From positions 1 through 9,975 of the forward strand of contig JAITOR010000059.1 of NCBI GenBank assembly GCA_031289855.1: a DNA stretch of 9,975 nucleotides, given 5' to 3'. This stretch comes from Rickettsiales bacterium (GTDB lineage Bacteria; Pseudomonadota; Alphaproteobacteria; Rickettsiales; UBA1997). A model generated the notes under the pieces. That model saw only the letters and a program-made list of their open reading frames with translations. It searched no databases and was not told the origin of the DNA. How positions within the stretch are numbered: the first letter of the stretch is position 1; every line of letters begins with the position of its first letter. Below, in pieces: positions 1-5,666 of the stretch. The translations under genes and the position numbers were made by a program.

Positions 1-51
1 CATCATATCGTTGTTGGCGATATTTATTACAAAAAAGAAAAATTTATTTAA
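1..51 (+). CDS. Possible 3' end of an unidentified coding region (partial)
   Basis: Frame 1 is open from the window edge to a TAA at 49-51 and reads HHIVVGDIYYKKEKFI. It looks more protein-like than the lysine- and phenylalanine-rich translations of the other frames here, but 16 codons cannot identify a family. About 100 nt of A+T-rich spacer then separates it from gatC. The stretch could equally be non-coding, since both other plus-strand frames are open at the edge. Sequence to the left is needed to decide. Confidence 0.25.
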   Translation, partial: HHIVVGDIYYKKEKFI

Positions 52-151
52 AATCTTCACTAATCTCAGTGTAGTAAAAGAAAAATTATTTGTCAAATTT
101 AATATAAAAATAAAATTGATATTTAATTTTTTTCTTTTATTATACAATAAT

Positions 152-448
152 ATGAAAAAGTTCGTTGATGAAGAAAAATTGCTCAAACTTTGTAAAATTA
201 CGAAGTTAGAGATTGCTGAAAATGAAATTGATAAGTATTTAGATATGATAAATAGTAACTTGGAGACATTGGATAAACTTGATAATGTTGATACAAGTGG
301 GCTTGAGCCATTGATTAATCCGTATCAAATGATTTTACAGGAGTATCCAGATGTGGTGAGTGATGGAAACAAGGTAAATGAAGTAATGTCCACTGCTCCA
401 AAAAGTTTATACAATTATTTTATTGTGCCAAAGGTTATTGAAAAATGA
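152..448 (+). CDS. gatC: Asp-tRNA(Asn)/Glu-tRNA(Gln) amidotransferase subunit C
   Basis: This 98-residue protein matches the small GatC subunit in length and pattern. It has an N-terminal helical pair (LLKLCKITKLEIAENEIDKY), then LETLDKLDNVDTSGLEPL, which is the GatC-type 'dT.gv.P' segment, and a short tail ending in PKVIEK. GatC wraps round the GatA amidase and stabilises GatAB, which converts misacylated Glu-tRNA(Gln) or Asp-tRNA(Asn) in the cytoplasm. The frame stays open upstream to the window edge, but residues before the ATG at 152 are low-complexity Lys/Phe/Ile and do not belong to the family, so this ATG is the likely start. No Shine-Dalgarno sequence precedes it. A weak TTGATA (116-121) and TTATAC (140-145) would put transcription start almost on the ATG. 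The TGA stop overlaps the atpB ATG (ATGA), implying translational coupling. gatA, the usual neighbour, is absent. Confidence 0.87.
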   Translation: MKKFVDEEKLLKLCKITKLEIAENEIDKYLDMINSNLETLDKLDNVDTSGLEPLINPYQMILQEYPDVVSDGNKVNEVMSTAPKSLYNYFIVPKVIEK

Positions 449-1107
449 ATATAAGCACTGATAGTATTTTAATATTTGATGGTTTTTTAAAAATAAATGC
501 TACGATTTTTTATACATGGATTGTTATGGCAATCGCTTTATTTTTTGCAATTATGACAAGGATTTGTCTAACACACACAAAAAACATAGGAAAGTTGCAA
601 AATTTTTTTGAATTCCTTATAATGACCATTGAGGAACAAATAAAAACAATGGGTGAAGTTAATATATTTTTTATTTTTCCTTTCATAGCAACATTGTTTA
701 TTTTTATTCTTATGTCAAATTTGCTATCAATAATTCCAAGTTTTTATTCCCCAACCGCTTCTCTTTCCACAACAGCTGCATTGGCGATAATTGTTGTGTT
801 TAGTGGATATTTTTATGGTATTAAAAGAGTTGGATTCTTTGGGTTTTTGAAAAAATTTATAAAACCTGCTCCATTTTTGTTGCCATTGAATATAATTAGT
901 GATATATCTAGCAATTGTGCTTTGGCGATTAGGTTGTATGGGAATGTTATGAGTGGCATGATTTTGGGTGCAATAGTTGGGAATATTGTGTTTTTAGAAC
1001 TTGGATTTCCGGTATTTTTACATATATTGGATTTTATGTCATCAAGCATTCAGGCATATATTTTTTCAATATTGTCATTGTCTTTTATGATGGGTGCTGA
1101 AAAGTAA
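445..1107 (+). CDS. atpB: F0F1 ATP synthase subunit a
   Basis: This is the membrane subunit that forms the ion half-channels beside the c-ring of ATP synthase. Its 220 residues are largely hydrophobic, with about five membrane segments (roughly residues 22-40, 75-97, 108-125, 145-185 and 190-215). The diagnostic block is ALAIRLYGNVMSG, where Arg163 is the essential arginine (E. coli R210) and Asn167 is conserved. QAYIF near residue 203 is the conserved last-helix motif. The polar partners differ from the usual pattern: nine residues after the Arg, where E. coli has Glu219 and many alphaproteobacteria His, there is Met172. The E. coli His245 (often Glu) position is Asp196. The protein is shorter than typical alphaproteobacterial subunit a (about 240-270). 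It starts inside the gatC stop codon and is not followed by atpE or atpF, so the rest of F0 must lie elsewhere. Confidence 0.93.
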   Translation: MNISTDSILIFDGFLKINATIFYTWIVMAIALFFAIMTRICLTHTKNIGKLQNFFEFLIMTIEEQIKTMGEVNIFFIFPFIATLFIFILMSNLLSIIPSFYSPTASLSTTAALAIIVVFSGYFYGIKRVGFFGFLKKFIKPAPFLLPLNIISDISSNCALAIRLYGNVMSGMILGAIVGNIVFLELGFPVFLHILDFMSSSIQAYIFSILSLSFMMGAEK

Positions 1108-1163
1108 TATGTTGTTAATTTTAGTATAATTTTTTTTAAAATTCAAAATAACAATTGTTTTTG

Positions 1164-1191
1164 TTGACATTTTAAAAAATAAATATATTCT
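1164..1191 (+). promoter_or_regulatory. Probable sigma70-type promoter of rpsD
   Basis: A perfect -35 hexamer TTGACA at 1164-1169 is followed after 16 nt by TATTCT at 1186-1191, in the 136-nt gap between atpB and rpsD. Transcription would start near 1198, about 45 nt before the rpsD ATG. The -35 is convincing; the -10 is weaker and could be shifted by one or two bases. Confidence 0.5.
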
Positions 1192-1201
1192 AAAAATATC
1201 T

Positions 1202-1212
1202 CTCAGGCTGAG
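1202..1212. promoter_or_regulatory. GC-rich inverted repeat CTCAGGCTGAG in the rpsD leader
   Basis: Two 5-nt arms, CTCAG (1202-1206) and CTGAG (1208-1212), flank a single central G just downstream of the predicted rpsD start point. It stands out as a G+C island in otherwise A/T-only leader DNA. The one-base centre is too tight for a full RNA hairpin, so a DNA-binding site or part of a larger S4-binding leader structure are both possible. Function is unknown, and an 11-nt match may be chance. Confidence 0.3.
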
Positions 1213-1243
1213 TTATTTATTTATTATTAAAAGAGTTTTTAAA

Positions 1244-1855
1244 ATGACAAAAAGAATAAATGCAAAAAAGAAAATTAGTAGAAGTTTAGGTGTTAGTTTA
1301 TGGGGTAGGGGAAATGACCCTTTTAAAAAGAGGGCTTTTAGACCTGGACAACATGGAACCGCTACAAGAAGAGACACGAATTATAGTGTCCATTTGAAAG
1401 CAAAACAAAAAGTTCGAAAACATTATGATGTAAAAGAAAATCAATTTAGGACATTGTTTGATATTGCTAAAAAATCAAAAGGAAATACGGGAAATGAGTT
1501 CGCTTCTTTATTGGAAAGACGATTAGCATCTGTAATCTATAGAGCCAATATTGTTCCAACCATTCACTCTGCAAGACAAATAGTTAGTCATAAACATATT
1601 GCAGTTAATGGAAAAGTTATAAATATTCCTTCTTATTTGGTAAATGTTGGTGACATAATTTCAGTGGTTGATAAAGCAAAGAAAATACCTTTAATAACTG
1701 AAACAATAGAAGGCAAGGAAAGAGATGCTCCTAATTATTTAGAATTTAATACTGATAAATTTGAAGTTAAATTTTTAAATAAACCACTTATAAGTGACAT
1801 TCCATATCCATTTGAAGCAGAATATAACTTGATTATCGAGTTTTATTCAAAATAA
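1244..1855 (+). CDS. rpsD: 30S ribosomal protein S4
   Basis: The 203 residues are the normal length for S4. This primary 16S rRNA-binding protein nucleates assembly of the 30S body and takes part in decoding accuracy. The N-terminus (MTKRINAKKKISRSLGVSLW, then GRGNDP and RPGQHG near residues 34-38) is the S4 N-domain. LLERRLASVIYR at 89-100 and VNGKVINIPSYLV at 121-133 form the S4-type RNA-binding domain. The ending PYPFEAEYNLIIEFYSK matches the alphaproteobacterial subgroup closely. The N-domain has no zinc-binding cysteines, as in that subgroup. The gene stands alone rather than in an rpsM-rpsK-rpsD-rpoA cluster, with its own promoter and a strong terminator immediately after the stop. The ATG at 1244 has only a weak AAAGAG upstream, but it matches the family start exactly. 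Confidence 0.98.
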   Translation: MTKRINAKKKISRSLGVSLWGRGNDPFKKRAFRPGQHGTATRRDTNYSVHLKAKQKVRKHYDVKENQFRTLFDIAKKSKGNTGNEFASLLERRLASVIYRANIVPTIHSARQIVSHKHIAVNGKVINIPSYLVNVGDIISVVDKAKKIPLITETIEGKERDAPNYLEFNTDKFEVKFLNKPLISDIPYPFEAEYNLIIEFYSK

Positions 1856-1863
1856 CAAAAAAT

Positions 1864-1891
1864 AAAAACCCTTTGAAAAAAGGGTTTTTTT
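1864..1891. terminator. Bidirectional hairpin terminator between rpsD and guaD
   Basis: A perfect 11-bp stem, AAAAACCCTTT (1864-1874) pairing with AAAGGGTTTTT (1879-1889), closes a GAAA tetraloop. It lies 8 nt after the rpsD stop and 21 nt from the guaD stop. A U-tract follows on the plus strand (TTTTTTT to 1891), and the minus strand also gives U-rich RNA after the stem. It can therefore end both convergent transcripts. Confidence 0.92.
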
Positions 1892-1912
1892 ATTATCAAT
1901 ATAAATGCAATT

Positions 1913-2386
1913 TTAATACTCTGTTCTATCTCGTTTTTTTAACCAGTTTTGGAATGCTTTTTGTGCCTCTTCCCTTTCCACTTGTTCCATTTTAACACTT
2001 CTTTTTTCAATTGGTAAAGAAATTTCACTATAGATAAAATCATCATCAAAATTTATGTCCGCCGCATCTTTTCTCGTGTTTCCGTAATAAACCTTCTTAA
2101 TTCCAGCCCAATAAGTTGCCGACAAACACATGGGACAGGGTTCGCACGATGTATACAAGTCACAACCCGTCAAATCAAATGTATTAAGTATTTTACATGC
2201 CTCCCTAATAACAGTTACTTCAGCATGGGCGGTGGGATCATTTGTGGATGTAACTTTATTCCAACCCCTTGCAACAATTTCTCCATCTTTAACGATTACT
2301 GCTCCAAATGGACCACCAGCATTATTATCCATGCCATATTGAGAACATTTTATTGCCTCTAACATAAATTTTTTTTTATCCGTCAT
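1913..2386 (-). CDS. guaD: Guanine deaminase, cytidine-deaminase-fold (Bacillus GuaD type)
   Basis: This zinc enzyme hydrolyses guanine to xanthine and ammonia in purine salvage or breakdown. The 157-residue protein has both CDA zinc motifs: PTAHAEVT (His54 ligand, Glu56 proton shuttle) and SCEPCPMC (Cys81, Cys84). GGPFGAVIVKDGEIVARGWN near 24-43 and FDDDFIYSEI near 113-122 match Bacillus subtilis GuaD closely, and the chain ends in Tyr as that enzyme does. In the family, the Asp of FDD and the C-terminal Tyr shape the guanine pocket, which favours GuaD over TadA or cytosine deaminase. The ATG at 2386 is preferred: a longer reading from a TTG at 2434 would begin inside the promoter of this gene. 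No Shine-Dalgarno sequence is seen. It is monocistronic and convergent with rpsD. Transfer from another phylum is possible but unproven. Confidence 0.88.
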   Translation of the reverse strand: MTDKKKFMLEAIKCSQYGMDNNAGGPFGAVIVKDGEIVARGWNKVTSTNDPTAHAEVTVIREACKILNTFDLTGCDLYTSCEPCPMCLSATYWAGIKKVYYGNTRKDAADINFDDDFIYSEISLPIEKRSVKMEQVEREEAQKAFQNWLKKRDRTEY

Positions 2387-2412
2387 ATTAAAAAAATAAT
2401 TCAACTTTTTTA

Positions 2413-2441
2413 AGTATAAATTTTTAATATTCAATAGTCAA
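2413..2441 (-). promoter_or_regulatory. Sigma70-type promoter of guaD
   Basis: Read on the minus strand, TTGACT (2441-2436) is separated by exactly 17 nt from TATACT (2418-2413). This predicts a start point near 2406 and a leader of about 20 nt before the guaD ATG at 2386. It is among the best promoter matches in the window and rules out the upstream TTG start. Confidence 0.68.
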
Positions 2442-2448
2442 TATAAAA

Positions 2449-2476
2449 TTGAATTTAATTTTAAAATATTTATATT
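2449..2476 (+). promoter_or_regulatory. Probable promoter of yajC
   Basis: TTGAAT (2449-2454), a 16-nt spacer and TATATT (2471-2476) give a start point near 2483. That leaves a leader of about 14 nt that holds the Shine-Dalgarno sequence. It sits next to the divergent guaD promoter without overlapping it. Confidence 0.45.
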
Positions 2477-2483
2477 GGTATAA

Positions 2484-2490
2484 AAAGGAG
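2484..2490 (+). promoter_or_regulatory. Strong Shine-Dalgarno sequence of yajC
   Basis: AAAGGAG lies 6 nt before the yajC ATG at 2497 and is the only textbook ribosome-binding site in the window. It fixes the yajC start. Most other genes here show no comparable site. Confidence 0.8.
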
Positions 2491-2496
2491 TAAAAT

Positions 2497-2817
2497 ATGT
2501 TTATATCATTGGCATTTGCAGAAGAAGTAGTGGAAACGAATGTTCCAAATTTCAGTAATTCAATTGCTGCAGTCGTTCCATTGTTAATTTTTCTTGTGGT
2601 TTTTTATTTTTTGTTAATTCGTCCACAACAAAAAAGACAAAAGGAGCATGAAGAGGAAGTTAAGGCATTAAAACCAAATAGCAAGGTTATAACTAATGGT
2701 GGAATTTTTGCAAAAGTAGTGCAGGTAAAAGAAAAAGCATTGGTGCTTGAAATAAGCAAAGATGTTTTAGTGGAAGTGGTGCCAGATACAGTAACACCTG
2801 TGGTTGAAGAGAAATAA
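2497..2817 (+). CDS. yajC: Preprotein translocase accessory subunit YajC
   Basis: YajC is a small inner-membrane protein associated with SecDF-SecYEG that assists protein export. The 106-residue protein has the standard layout. A short N-terminal segment (MFISLAFAEE) precedes one membrane helix (about 24-41, AAVVPLLIFLVVFYFLL). The hallmark RPQQKRQKEHEE follows at 42-53, then a small cytoplasmic domain with LKPNSKVITNGGIFAKVV (58-75) and a beta-rich end. Length and motif order match the family. secD and secF, the usual downstream partners, are absent; the next gene begins 1 nt after the stop, so the two are probably co-transcribed and translationally coupled. Confidence 0.95.
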   Translation: MFISLAFAEEVVETNVPNFSNSIAAVVPLLIFLVVFYFLLIRPQQKRQKEHEEEVKALKPNSKVITNGGIFAKVVQVKEKALVLEISKDVLVEVVPDTVTPVVEEK

Positions 2818-2818
2818 T

Positions 2819-3844
2819 ATGAAACTTTTTCTCGCAAAAACATTTTTTAAAAGTGGTGATGTTGAATATAATTATAAAAAAATCATAGAAGTTTATGATG
2901 AGGCGGTGGCAAAAAATTGTGGAATTTTAGTATTTACCGAACTTGCATTAACAGGTTATATAAGTGAATACCCTTCAAAAGAGATTATTAAAAAAAACGA
3001 TGATTTTTTGGAAAAAATTACCAATTACACAAAAGATAAAAAAACACAAATAATGCTTGGTTGCTTGCAATATAGTGAGGCCTATAAGGATGAAGATGGC
3101 GTGAATAGACCGGAAAAACTTTTCAATTCATGTGTTATTATTGCAAATGGTTACATTCAAGCCAATACAAGTATGACAAATATATCAAAAAATAATATTT
3201 TCAATAGTCATAAATTTTTTGATAAGGAAATTACTTTAAGGGAATTAAAATATGAATCTGACCAGTATAATATACTATTAAGTGATGATATAATGGAGAG
3301 CAAAAATATTTTATTCATAAAGGAGCGAGATAGTGAATTTACCTTTTGTTTTGATACATCAATTGAGCCTCCAATTAAACAATTAAAAAAAATTGCAAGT
3401 TGGACCAGGAAGGGATTGATTTACATGAATGCTTTTAGTTACAATCATGGCAAAAAATTTAATGGTGAAATTATAATATTAAATGGTGTGGGGGAAGTTT
3501 TGTATCAAAATTTATCAATAGCGGAAGATATTGTGGCGGTCAGTGTTGGTTATGTTATTGGTGTGTGTGAAATTTTTATTGATACACCAAAAAAGAAAAA
3601 GAGTGATAATTTTGCTAATGTGATAGCAAGAAATGAGCCCAATAAAAAAATTATTTATGAAGTCAAAAGAAAGCAAAATTTTAAATTTGAAAAAAATGTT
3701 AAAGTTATTTCGTTTAAGGATATTGAAGGTGTAGAATATATTGATTATAAAAAATATATAAATTTAAATGTAAAATTGAATGATGATATAAAAAAAATTA
3801 TAATTGATGGGATTTATAAAAACTGTATTTACCTTAAAGAGTAA
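2819..3844 (+). CDS. NadE-like glutaminase-domain protein, degenerate active site, no synthetase domain
   Basis: The 341-residue protein aligns over about residues 1-255 with the nitrilase-fold glutaminase domain of glutamine-dependent NAD+ synthetase. Landmarks are GILVFTELALTGY (35-47), KLFNSCVIIANGYIQA (100-115), KKIASWTRKGLIYMNAF and FNGEIIILNGVGEVL. In active enzymes Glu, Lys and Cys make ammonia from glutamine. Glu41 is kept here. The Lys position (normally K..LPNYGVF) falls on Met119, and the Cys of ICED falls on Ser155 in LLSDDIM. About 85 charged residues follow and resemble the linker to the synthetase domain; the protein then stops, with no SGGxDS ATP-binding motif before the tRNA gene. 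It has no internal stop, which argues for a retained, non-catalytic function rather than fresh decay. The ATG at 2819 lies 1 nt after the yajC stop; the TTG at 2804 is less likely. Function unknown. Confidence 0.72.
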   Translation: MKLFLAKTFFKSGDVEYNYKKIIEVYDEAVAKNCGILVFTELALTGYISEYPSKEIIKKNDDFLEKITNYTKDKKTQIMLGCLQYSEAYKDEDGVNRPEKLFNSCVIIANGYIQANTSMTNISKNNIFNSHKFFDKEITLRELKYESDQYNILLSDDIMESKNILFIKERDSEFTFCFDTSIEPPIKQLKKIASWTRKGLIYMNAFSYNHGKKFNGEIIILNGVGEVLYQNLSIAEDIVAVSVGYVIGVCEIFIDTPKKKKSDNFANVIARNEPNKKIIYEVKRKQNFKFEKNVKVISFKDIEGVEYIDYKKYINLNVKLNDDIKKIIIDGIYKNCIYLKE

Positions 3845-3892
3845 ATGGTGATTGGATGATAAAATCTTGTATTAAATATATGATGGTATAAA

Positions 3893-3985
3893 TGGTGGAA
3901 AGGATGGGATTTGAACCCATGGTACCGATTAACTCAGCACAACTTCTTAGCAGGAAGCCGCTTTCGACCACTCAGCCACCTCTCC
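3893..3985 (-). tRNA. tRNA-Ser, anticodon GCU (reads AGC/AGU)
   Basis: On the minus strand a 93-nt class II tRNA folds cleanly. The acceptor is GGAGAGG/CCTTTCC (one G-U pair), the D-arm begins TGGCTGAGTGG, the anticodon stem is GCTTC/GAAGT with loop CTGCTAA, and the T-arm is ATGGG-TTCAAAT-CCCAT. The long variable arm has seven pairs, GTGCTGA with TCGGTAC. The 3' CCA is encoded. The discriminator base is A73, whereas bacterial tRNA-Ser usually has G73. The gene faces the NadE-like gene and has its own promoter; no hairpin terminator is seen after it. Confidence 0.97.
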
Positions 3986-3994
3986 ATATTTACT

Positions 3995-4023
3995 ATCCTA
4001 TTATGGTAAAAAAATAAAGTCAA
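3995..4023 (-). promoter_or_regulatory. Probable promoter of tRNA-Ser
   Basis: On the minus strand TTGACT (4023-4018) is followed after 17 nt by TAGGAT (4000-3995). The start point would fall near 3988, only a few bases before the mature 5' end at 3985. This resembles the arrangement at the guaD promoter, which has the same -35 hexamer. Confidence 0.55.
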
Positions 4024-4062
4024 TTTATTTTTGAAAAATTAATGTGTTTTAAATAAAATAAT

Positions 4063-4091
4063 TTGTTTTTTATTTGAAACAACTATATACT
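4063..4091 (+). promoter_or_regulatory. Probable promoter of the cytidylyltransferase-like gene
   Basis: TTGTTT (4063-4068), a 17-nt spacer and TATACT (4086-4091) predict transcription start near 4098 and a 20-nt leader before the ATG at 4118. The -10 is strong and the -35 moderate. Confidence 0.45.
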
Positions 4092-4117
4092 AACATAATG
4101 AATAGTTTGAATTTAAT

Positions 4118-4543
4118 ATGATTAAAAAGGTTTTTGTAAGTGGAGTTTATGATTTATTACATTCAGGACATGTATTTTTTTTTGAAATTTGTGCAAGTTA
4201 TGGAGATTTGTATGTGGGACTTGGTAGTGATGAATGTTGCAAAAAATACAAAAGGTCACCAGTAAACGATGAAAATGTTAGATTATATATGGTAAAATCA
4301 ATAAAATATGTTAAGGATGCCGTGATTTTAAATAGTCCGGAGCCTGTAATGAATTTTAAAAAATATTTGCAAGAATTGAAACCTGACATTTTTATAGTCA
4401 ATGAAGATAGTAAATGTTTGGATGAAAAAAAGAAATTTTGTGAAGAAATGGGTATAGAATTTAAACTTTTTAAGAGAGAGGCGAAAAATAATTTACCCGA
4501 ATTATCAACCACGGCAATTATTAAAAAAATTAAAGATAACTAA
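4118..4543 (+). CDS. Cytidylyltransferase-like (adenylyl/cytidylyl transferase) family protein
   Basis: This 141-residue single-domain nucleotidyltransferase has a Rossmann-type start, VFVSGVYDLLHSGH. HSGH at 15-18 is the HxGH motif that binds the nucleotide triphosphate. GDLYVGLGSDE at 29-39 is the family strand-loop segment, and LPELSTTAI at 126-134 matches the ISTT-like segment near the C-terminus. Such enzymes join CTP or ATP to a phosphorylated small molecule such as glycerol-3-phosphate, phosphoethanolamine or a sugar-1-phosphate, releasing pyrophosphate. The DIFIVNEDS...FCEEMGIEF segment recalls uncharacterised stand-alone members rather than TagD or HldE. The substrate cannot be read from sequence, and neighbours give no pathway clue. 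The gene is alone, with its own promoter, no Shine-Dalgarno sequence, and a stop only 6 nt from the convergent era stop. Confidence 0.82.
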   Translation: MIKKVFVSGVYDLLHSGHVFFFEICASYGDLYVGLGSDECCKKYKRSPVNDENVRLYMVKSIKYVKDAVILNSPEPVMNFKKYLQELKPDIFIVNEDSKCLDEKKKFCEEMGIEFKLFKREAKNNLPELSTTAIIKKIKDN

Positions 4544-4549
4544 AATCAT

Positions 4550-5425
4550 TTACATTCCGCTAAATTTTTCTTCTATCCATTTTTCTTTTAATTTTACAAA
4601 TAAAAATAAATGCACCTTTCTGTCTAAAAATTTTTCCATTTCTAATCTTGCATCAATTCCAATTTCCTTCAAAGTTTGTCCATGTTTTCCCAATATCATT
4701 GATTTATAACTATCTTTCGTTACATAAATTAATTGTTGTATCCTTACATCGCCATTTTTAAATTCTTCCCATTTTTCCGTTTCCACATCAATATTATATG
4801 GCAATTCTTGTTCTAATTTTAAAAATAACTTTTCTCTTGTAATTTCAGTTGTTAAAAATTTTAAAGGTACATCAGTTATTTCATCCTCCTTAAACACCCA
4901 ATTACCTTCGACAGCCTGTTTAACAATATATTCTTTTAATTTATCTATTCCAAATCCAGTTCTTGCTGATATATAAAAAATTTCATTATAGGTGGGAAAA
5001 TATTTTGTAATTTCATTTGTTAAATCCAATAATTTTGGTTTTTTAACTGCATCAACTTTGTTGATTACAACGATTGCTTTCATTTCTTTTCTGGTTATTT
5101 CATCGAAAATAATTTTTACTTTATCTGCAAATTTTTCACTTCCATCCAACAAAACACATATTAAATCAGCACTTCTAATACCACTCCAAGCGGTTTTTAC
5201 AATTTTTCTTTCCAATAATCTAGCCTTTTTTGGAATAAAAACACCCGGTGTATCTATCATTATGATTTCTGTGTCATTTTCAATGAAAACACCCCTTATT
5301 AAGTCTCGTGTAGTTTGCACTTTTGGAGAAATAATTGATATCTTTTCTCCCACTAAATAGTTAACCAATGTTGATTTTCCAGCATTTGGTGCCCCCGCAA
5401 GAGCAACGGATAAAATTTTTGTCAT
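4550..5425 (-). CDS. era: GTPase Era, 16S rRNA-processing and 30S assembly factor
   Basis: Era binds the 3' end of 16S rRNA and checks late 30S maturation, coupling it to growth and division. The 291 residues are a typical length. The GTPase motifs are in order: G1 GAPNAGKS (11-18), G2 TTRD (38-41), G3 DTPG (58-61), G4 NKVD (122-125) and G5 SAR in FYISARTGFG. A C-terminal type II KH domain follows, with ILGKHGQTLKEIG as its RNA-binding loop. EITREKLFLKLEQELPY between them is the alphaproteobacterial-style link. The usual neighbours rnc and recO are missing. Divergent from eptA and tail-to-tail with the cytidylyltransferase-like gene, with no hairpin terminator between them. The ATG at 5425 lacks a Shine-Dalgarno sequence but fits the family start. 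Confidence 0.97.
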   Translation of the reverse strand: MTKILSVALAGAPNAGKSTLVNYLVGEKISIISPKVQTTRDLIRGVFIENDTEIIMIDTPGVFIPKKARLLERKIVKTAWSGIRSADLICVLLDGSEKFADKVKIIFDEITRKEMKAIVVINKVDAVKKPKLLDLTNEITKYFPTYNEIFYISARTGFGIDKLKEYIVKQAVEGNWVFKEDEITDVPLKFLTTEITREKLFLKLEQELPYNIDVETEKWEEFKNGDVRIQQLIYVTKDSYKSMILGKHGQTLKEIGIDARLEMEKFLDRKVHLFLFVKLKEKWIEEKFSGM

Positions 5426-5666
5426 ATTTATATCATATATGGTTATTTAAAAAAGTAAAATTTAATATTATTAATATATTTTTCAAATTAGTGCTTCCAT
5501 GATTTATTTTTATAATATATAATTGTAATATAATAAAATAACAAGAGGGCAATTTGAAAGAAACATAAAAAAACAACAATGTGGAATGACATTGAATGTG
5601 AAATAATAAGCATTGAGTAAAAAAAAGTTGCTTTTTGTTTTTAATCGTCATATTATAAAAGTTATA
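5426..5666. other. Largest intergenic gap: divergent era/eptA control region
   Basis: This 241-nt A+T-rich stretch holds no convincing gene. It must carry start signals for both divergent genes. Visible items are two TATAAT sequences (5511-5516 and 5529-5534) without good -35 partners, an inverted repeat CAATGT-6-ACATTG at 5577-5594, and a candidate eptA promoter nearer the gene. A minus-strand reading frame at 5433-5651 begins at a non-ATG codon and is hydrophobic A+T noise. Confidence 0.6.
5628..5656 (+). promoter_or_regulatory. Candidate promoter of the eptA-like gene
   Basis: TTGCTT (5628-5633), a 17-nt spacer and TATTAT (5651-5656) would start RNA near 5663, only a few bases before the first ATG at 5667. 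That implies a nearly leaderless message, consistent with no Shine-Dalgarno sequence being present. In such A+T-rich DNA a chance match is possible. Confidence 0.35.

Noticed and set aside
11..151. N-terminal extension of gatC from a TTG codon
   Set aside because: The extra 47 residues are low-complexity Lys/Phe/Ile typical of translated A+T-rich spacer and are not part of GatC, whose normal length fits the ATG at 152.
2387..2434. Longer guaD reading from a TTG at 2434
   Set aside because: This start lies between the -35 and -10 of a well-matched promoter, so it would be upstream of the transcript; the family homology begins at the ATG at 2386.
5433..5651. Minus-strand reading frame of 72 codons in the era/eptA gap
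   Set aside because: It has a non-ATG start, no ribosome-binding site and composition expected of A+T-rich DNA. It also overlaps the candidate eptA promoter.
5613..5666. TTG start adding 18 residues to the eptA-like protein
   Set aside because: The added residues are basic and not needed before the first membrane segment, and the candidate promoter lies within this stretch.
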